From Planifilum sp021793745 (GTDB lineage Bacteria; Bacillota; Bacilli; Thermoactinomycetales; DSM-44946), in NCBI GenBank assembly GCA_937983105.1, contig CALKAM010000004.1, positions 1 through 64,000 on the forward strand: DNA of 64,000 nt. The letters are read 5' to 3'. Made by a program: the position numbers and the translations under genes. The notes under the pieces are model-generated. The model saw only the letters and a list, made by a program, of their open reading frames with translations, was not told where the DNA came from and searched no databases. Below are positions 59,830 through 64,000 of this stretch, piece after piece; positions within the stretch are counted from its first letter, which is position 1; every line of letters begins with the position of its first letter.

Positions 59830-61203
59830 ATGAACAAGTCCATCGTGATGGATGTCCACGAGCGGCCGAGACCGCTTCAGTGGCTGATGCTCAGCGTGCA
59901 GCACCTTTTTGCGATGTTTGGCGCGACGATTCTGGTTCCGGTCCTGACCGGGCTCAACCCGGCGGTGGCGCTCCTTTCCAGCGGGATCGGCACCTTGACG
60001 TATCTGATCATAACCCGGGGGAAGATCCCCGCCTACCTGGGTTCCTCCTTCGCTTTCATCGTCCCGATCATTACCGTGTCCCAGGCGGAGGGAACCGGTG
60101 CGGCCCTGTTCGGCTGCTTCCTGGCCGGACTGGTCTACGGCCTGGTCTCCCTCTTGATCTACCGGTTCGGTGTGGGCTGGCTCCACCATCTGCTGCCGCC
60201 GGTGGTGATCGGATCGGTGGTGATCGTGATCGGTCTCGCTCTGGCCGGGGTGGCCGTCGATATGGCCAGTACGGAGCAGGTGACCCGGGAATTGCCGAAA
60301 ACCGTGGAAGGGTTTCACGCCCTGCCCGGCACCGTGGAAAACGTGGATGCGAAGGCGGGGACGGTCACCCTGAAGGTGTACTCCCTGAAGCATTTCTCCG
60401 TCGCCCTGGCCACCCTGGCCATCGCCATCGTCGCCAGCATCTTTTTCCGGGGCTTTTGGAACCTGATCCCGGTGTTGATCGGCATCGTCGGAGGATACGG
60501 GGTGGCGGCCGCGGCCGGATTGGTGGATTTCACGCCGGTGAAGGAGGCGGCTTGGTTTGCTCTGCCCTCCTTTAACACCCCGGCCCTTTCCTGGAAGGCG
60601 GCTTTGGTCATCGTTCCGGTCGCCCTCGTCACCCTGGCGGAACACATCGGCCACCTGATGGTGACCAGCGGCATCATGAACCGGGATCTCGCCAAGGATC
60701 CGGGCCTCCACCGCTCCCTCCTCGGCGACGGGCTGGCCACCTCCATCGCCGCTCTCATCGGGGGGCCGCCCAACACCACCTACGGGGAAAACATCGGTGT
60801 GATGGCGATTACCCGCATCTTCAGCGTGTACGTGATCGGCGGCGCGGCTCTCCTCGCCTGCAGCTTCGCCTTCATCGGCAAGCTCTCGGCCCTGATCTCC
60901 ACGATTCCGCCCGCCGTGATGGGGGGCGTGTCCATCCTCCTGTTCGGGATTATCGCCTCGGCGGGGTTGCGCATGTTGGTGGACGACAAGGTGGATTTCG
61001 GCGACCGGCGCAACCTGGTGATCGCCTCCGTCGTCCTGGTGATCGGAGTCGGCGGCGCCGCCCTGAAATTTGCGGGAATTCACTTTGAGGTGGAGGGGAT
61101 GGCTCTGGCGACCATCGTCGGCATCCTGCTCAACCTGATTCTCCCCAAACCCAAGGGGGAACAGGCTCCGGCGCTCGTTCAGACGGCCGGAAAATCGGGA
61201 TAA
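59830..61203 (+). CDS. pyrP: Uracil permease
   Basis: A 457-residue nucleobase:cation symporter (NAT/NCS2). QHLFAMFGATILVPVLTGLN, YLGSSFAFIVPI, LVTLAEHIGHLMVTSGIMNR and GGPPNTTYGENIGVMAIT are the transport motifs. A hydrophilic stretch of about 35 residues (about 144-180, TEQVTRELPKTVEGFHALPG and after) between two helices is longer than in typical relatives. ATG 59830 follows AGGAGG. Confidence 0.93.
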   Translation: MNKSIVMDVHERPRPLQWLMLSVQHLFAMFGATILVPVLTGLNPAVALLSSGIGTLTYLIITRGKIPAYLGSSFAFIVPIITVSQAEGTGAALFGCFLAGLVYGLVSLLIYRFGVGWLHHLLPPVVIGSVVIVIGLALAGVAVDMASTEQVTRELPKTVEGFHALPGTVENVDAKAGTVTLKVYSLKHFSVALATLAIAIVASIFFRGFWNLIPVLIGIVGGYGVAAAAGLVDFTPVKEAAWFALPSFNTPALSWKAALVIVPVALVTLAEHIGHLMVTSGIMNRDLAKDPGLHRSLLGDGLATSIAALIGGPPNTTYGENIGVMAITRIFSVYVIGGAALLACSFAFIGKLSALISTIPPAVMGGVSILLFGIIASAGLRMLVDDKVDFGDRRNLVIASVVLVIGVGGAALKFAGIHFEVEGMALATIVGILLNLILPKPKGEQAPALVQTAGKSG

Positions 61204-61226
61204 AGCGCATATGTGAGACCATGCAT

Positions 61227-61331
61227 CCTTTAATCCGGTCCCGTGAGGCCGGAAAGGGGCATCCACTTCCGGTGTATTCGCGTTGTCGCACCGTGTTCGC
61301 TCCTTCCGCGCCTGCGGAGGGAGCTTTTTTT
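61227..61331 (+). promoter_or_regulatory. PyrR attenuator 3 (before pyrB)
   Basis: The binding loop ATCCGGTCCCGTGAGGCCGG (61232-61251), preceded by TTTA and followed by AAAGGGG. The terminator pairs GCTCCTTCCGC with GCGGAGGGAGC before seven T (61299-61331). Confidence 0.9.
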
Positions 61332-61354
61332 GAACAAAAGGAGGAGGGGTTCGG

Positions 61355-62284
61355 ATGGCGTTTGTCCAGACGGGACGTCTAAATCACCTGATTGACACGA
61401 AGGATCTGAGCCGGGAGGAGATCGACCATCTGCTTGAGCGGGCCCGGTACTGGGAGAGGAGGGGAAGGGCGGAGGAAGGCCCCTTCCGCGGCCGGTTTGC
61501 CGCCAACCTGTTCTTCGAACCCAGCACCCGAACGCGGTTCTCCTTTGAAGTGGCGGAGAGGCGACTCGGGATGGAGGTGATCCGGTTCGAGGAAGGGATC
61601 TCCAGCGCCGTGAAAGGAGAATCCCTTTTGGACACCCTGCGCACCCTGGAATCCCTCGGCGTGGATGTGGCCGTGGTTCGCCGCGGCGGGCCTGACATCC
61701 TCGGGGAGTTGGCCCTACGCGTCCGGGACATCCGCCTGGTGAACGCCGGGGAAGGGTGCACGGCCCATCCGACGCAAGCCCTTCTCGATCTGTACACGCT
61801 GCAGAAGCACTTCGGCGAGGTGAAGGGGCTCACCGTGGCGATGATCGGCGATCTCCGGCACAGCCGGGTGGTCCGCTCCAACCTGTGGTCCCTGAAAACG
61901 TTCGGCGTCCGGGTGATCCTGAGCGGGCCGGAATCGATGCGGGCACCGGACCTGGAGGAACTGGCCCCGTTCGTCCCGCTGGAGGAAGCGCTTCGCCAGG
62001 TGGACGCGGTGATGATGCTCCGGGTTCAGCTGGAGCGGCACCGGGAGGCGCTGTTTTCGTCGGCGGAGGCGTACCACCGGGCCTACGGATTGACGATGGA
62101 GCGCTTTGCCCGCATGCAGCCCCACGCGGTCATCATGCATCCGGGACCGGTCAATCGGGGAGTGGAGATCGCCGATGAGCTGGTGGAACACCCCCGTTCC
62201 AAAATCTCCGAGCAGATGGCCTGCGGCGTGCCGGTGCGGATGGCCGTGCTGGAATGGGCGATGGGAGGGGGCGAAAGGGGATGA
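61355..62284 (+). CDS. pyrB: Aspartate carbamoyltransferase
   Basis: A 309-residue catalytic subunit. FFEPSTRTRFSFEVAERRLG binds carbamoyl phosphate; NAGEGCTAHPTQALLDLYTL and MMLRVQLERH carry aspartate contacts. No regulatory-chain gene follows, as in other Bacilli. Overlaps pyrC by 4 bp. Confidence 0.96.
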   Translation: MAFVQTGRLNHLIDTKDLSREEIDHLLERARYWERRGRAEEGPFRGRFAANLFFEPSTRTRFSFEVAERRLGMEVIRFEEGISSAVKGESLLDTLRTLESLGVDVAVVRRGGPDILGELALRVRDIRLVNAGEGCTAHPTQALLDLYTLQKHFGEVKGLTVAMIGDLRHSRVVRSNLWSLKTFGVRVILSGPESMRAPDLEELAPFVPLEEALRQVDAVMMLRVQLERHREALFSSAEAYHRAYGLTMERFARMQPHAVIMHPGPVNRGVEIADELVEHPRSKISEQMACGVPVRMAVLEWAMGGGERG

Positions 62285-63576
62285 AAGCGGTGCTCCTCAA
62301 AAACGGTCGCCTTCTGGATCCGGCCACGGGCGATCTCGCCGATGCGGACATCCGGGTGGAAGGCGGCAGCATCGCGGCGATGGGCAGCGACCTTCCCCGA
62401 TCCGGAAGCGAAGTGATCGATCTCGGGGGTCGGCTGGTTCTGCCCGGACTGATCGACCTGCACGTCCACCTGCGGGAGCCCGGGTTTGAATGGAAGGAGA
62501 CGATCGCCACGGGAACCCGGGCGGCGGCCCGGGGCGGGTTCACCGCCGTGGCCTGCATGCCCAACACCCGTCCGGTGGCGGACAGTCCGGAGGTGATTCG
62601 CCGCATCCGGGAAACGGCCGAGCGGGAGGGTGCGGTGCGCGTCCTTCCGATCGGGGCAATCACCCGGGGCGAACGCGGACGGGAACTGACGGACATGGCC
62701 GCCCTGAAGGAAGCGGGTGCCGTCGCCGTTTCCGACGACGGCGTGGGCGTCCAGGACAGCCGGGTGATGAGGGACGCGATGCGGATGGCCGCTTCCCTCG
62801 GCCTGCCGCTGGTGGCCCACTGCGAAGACGATTCCCTGGCCGCCGGCGGTTCCGTTCACGACGGCGATTTCGCGGCCAATCAAGGGCTGAGGGGTATTCC
62901 GGGGGAAGCGGAATCGGTCCATGTCGCCCGGGACATCCTTCTGGCGGAAGCCGCCGGGGTTCACTATCACGTTTGTCACATCAGCGACGCCAATTCGGTC
63001 CGTCTGGTGCGCGAGGCGAAGCGCCGCGGACAGCGGGTGACCGCCGAGGTGACGCCCCACCATCTGCTCCTGTGTGACGAAGACATTCCCGGACCGGATC
63101 CCGATTACAAGATGAATCCGCCCCTTCGCACCCGGCGCGACCGGGCGGCCCTGATCAAAGGGCTGCAGGATGGAACCATCGATATCATCGCCACCGATCA
63201 CGCGCCCCACACCCCGGAAGAAAAAGGGGAAGGAATGGAGCGGGCGCCCTTCGGCATCGTCGGTCTGGAGACGGCTTTTCCCCTGCTCTACACGCATCTG
63301 GTGCTGACGGGTCAAATTTCCCTGGGGCGGCTGGCGGATCTCTTGACCCGCCGTCCGGCCCGGTTGTTCGGCCTTCCCTGGGGGGAGCTGGCCGTGGGGG
63401 GCGACGCCGATCTGACGGTGATCGATCTGGAGGAGGAGCGGGCGATCGATCCGGACGCCTTTCTCTCCAAGGGACGGAACACCCCCTTCGCCGGCTGGCG
63501 GGTCAAGGGATGGCCCGTTCTCACCCTGGTGGCGGGCCGCGTCGTCTGGGACGGTCTCGGGTTGGGGTTGAGATGA
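62281..63576 (+). CDS. pyrC: Dihydroorotase
   Basis: A 431-residue class I amidohydrolase. H61 and H63 of DLHVHLREPG, HCEDDSLAAGG, VCHISDANSVRLV and the catalytic Asp in IATDHAPHT are in place. ATG overlaps the pyrB stop. Directly followed by the carA remnant. Confidence 0.96.
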   Translation: MKAVLLKNGRLLDPATGDLADADIRVEGGSIAAMGSDLPRSGSEVIDLGGRLVLPGLIDLHVHLREPGFEWKETIATGTRAAARGGFTAVACMPNTRPVADSPEVIRRIRETAEREGAVRVLPIGAITRGERGRELTDMAALKEAGAVAVSDDGVGVQDSRVMRDAMRMAASLGLPLVAHCEDDSLAAGGSVHDGDFAANQGLRGIPGEAESVHVARDILLAEAAGVHYHVCHISDANSVRLVREAKRRGQRVTAEVTPHHLLLCDEDIPGPDPDYKMNPPLRTRRDRAALIKGLQDGTIDIIATDHAPHTPEEKGEGMERAPFGIVGLETAFPLLYTHLVLTGQISLGRLADLLTRRPARLFGLPWGELAVGGDADLTVIDLEEERAIDPDAFLSKGRNTPFAGWRVKGWPVLTLVAGRVVWDGLGLGLR

Positions 63577-63599
63577 TGGAGGAAAAGGAGGCAATCGCG

Positions 63600-63851
63600 A
63601 TGCAGGCCCGTTGGTTATTGGAGGACGGAACACTGTTTGAGGGAGCGTCCTTCAGCGCCGAGGGGGAGGTCCTCTTCCATACGGGGATGACCGGGTACCA
63701 GGAGGTGCTGACCGACGCCTTGGAAAACCACGGATTTGCGGTGAAGGAGGAATCGGTGGCGGCCCCCGGCCCCGGGGATTCCGAATTGCTGTTCGACCGT
63801 TTTCTGGGGCTGATGGACCGCCGCCGTCGGAAGGAGGAGACCGATGCCTAA
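63600..63851 (+). pseudogene. carA: Carbamoyl-phosphate synthase small subunit, internally deleted
   Basis: Only 83 codons, against about 360 for the family. Residues 1-37 are the normal CarA start (LLEDGTLFEGASF, then GEVLFHTGMTGYQEVLTD). The text then jumps to ENHGFAVKEES, which is the TSQNHGY stretch near residue 300, and jumps again to APGPGDSELLFDRFLGLM, the extreme C-terminus. The glutaminase Cys (GICLGHQ region) and the His of HPEA are both gone, so it cannot release ammonia from glutamine. The loop before GEV is also short by about five residues. Start ATG, AAGGAGG nine bases upstream, and an 8-bp overlap with carB are all normal. All deletions are in frame. Confidence 0.85.
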
Positions 63852-64000
63852 GGATCCGAGCTTGAAAAAGGTTTTGGTGATCGGCTCCGGTCCGATCGTG
63901 ATCGGACAGGCCGCCGAATTCGATTACGCCGGAACCCAGGCGTGTCAGGCCCTGCGGGAAGAAGGGGTGGAGGTGGTGCTGGTCAACAGCAATCCGGCCA
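63844..64000 (+). CDS. carB: Carbamoyl-phosphate synthase large subunit (5' end)
   Basis: The first 52 codons of CarB: MPKDPSLKKVLVIGSGPIVI, then GQAAEFDYAGTQACQALREE and VVLVNSNPA, the N-terminal dinucleotide-like domain. It is cut by the window end. The start overlaps the end of the carA remnant in another frame, so translation may depend on ribosomes finishing that frame. Whether it works with another glutaminase subunit or with free ammonia cannot be told. Confidence 0.93.
   Translation, partial: MPKDPSLKKVLVIGSGPIVIGQAAEFDYAGTQACQALREEGVEVVLVNSNPA

Noticed and set aside
1..64000. CRISPR arrays, transposons, prophage, tRNA or rRNA genes, toxin-antitoxin or defence islands
   Set aside because: No spaced direct-repeat arrays, transposase or integrase motifs, or structural RNA genes were seen; gene content is core metabolism, division and sporulation.

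Overview
The window reads as a GC-rich (about 60% by eye) chromosomal segment from an endospore-forming member of the Bacilli. It is almost fully coding, with strong AGGAGG-type ribosome sites and many TTG/GTG starts. The order of the cell-wall, sporulation and pyrimidine genes follows the Bacillus subtilis ylb-yll-mur-fts-spoIIG-ylm-divIVA-ileS-lspA-pyr segment closely. The GC content plus the mix of Bacillus genes (yktB, yla, yqg, ylb, ylm) suggests Thermoactinomycetaceae or a nearby thermophilic group; that placement is inference. I see no tRNA, rRNA, CRISPR array, insertion sequence or prophage.

Region 1 (1-12.7 kb) is housekeeping. It holds a partial yktB, a leucyl aminopeptidase, a run of FAH-family hydrolase / endonuclease III-like glycosylase / endonuclease IV / ylaH, then ylaI, a flavin-fold protein and a YlaJ/YhcN spore lipoprotein. 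From 7.4 to 11.2 kb lies a thiol-redox island: a metallo-hydrolase, a degenerate Lgt-like membrane protein, a TlpA-type thioredoxin, CcdA, a CsoR-family regulator with a CstR-like Cys-Asn-Cys set, and ResA. A MidA-type methyltransferase and yqgY close the region.

Region 2 (13-26 kb) holds a crotonase, rsfA (with a candidate sigma-F promoter) and ylbP. A five-gene acyl-CoA carboxylase / HMG-CoA lyase / hydratase cluster (the B. subtilis yngH-HB-G-F-E order, probable leucine/isovalerate degradation) sits between ylbP and panE. An MFS transporter, bshC and an S-adenosylhomocysteine hydrolase follow.

Region 3 (26-45.7 kb) is the division and cell wall cluster: mraZ, rsmH, ftsL, pbpB, spoVD, murE, murF, mraY, murD, spoVE, murG, murB, murA, divIB, ftsA, ftsZ. 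A probable MraZ operator lies at its head. murA sits inside the cluster, and the small genes found between divIB and ftsA in B. subtilis are absent.

Region 4 (45.7-59 kb) starts with spoIIGA-sigE-sigG, which carries a Spo0A-type promoter with a 22-bp spacer and a hairpin that buries the sigG ribosome site. The ylmC-D-E-sepF-ylmG-H-divIVA run, a T-box-controlled ileS, a DUF5665 gene, ylyA, lspA and an RluD-type pseudouridine synthase follow.

Region 5 (59-64 kb) is the pyr operon with three PyrR-type attenuators (before pyrR, pyrP and pyrB), then pyrC, a carA reduced by in-frame deletions to 83 codons, and the start of carB. The carA remnant is the most unusual thing in the window.
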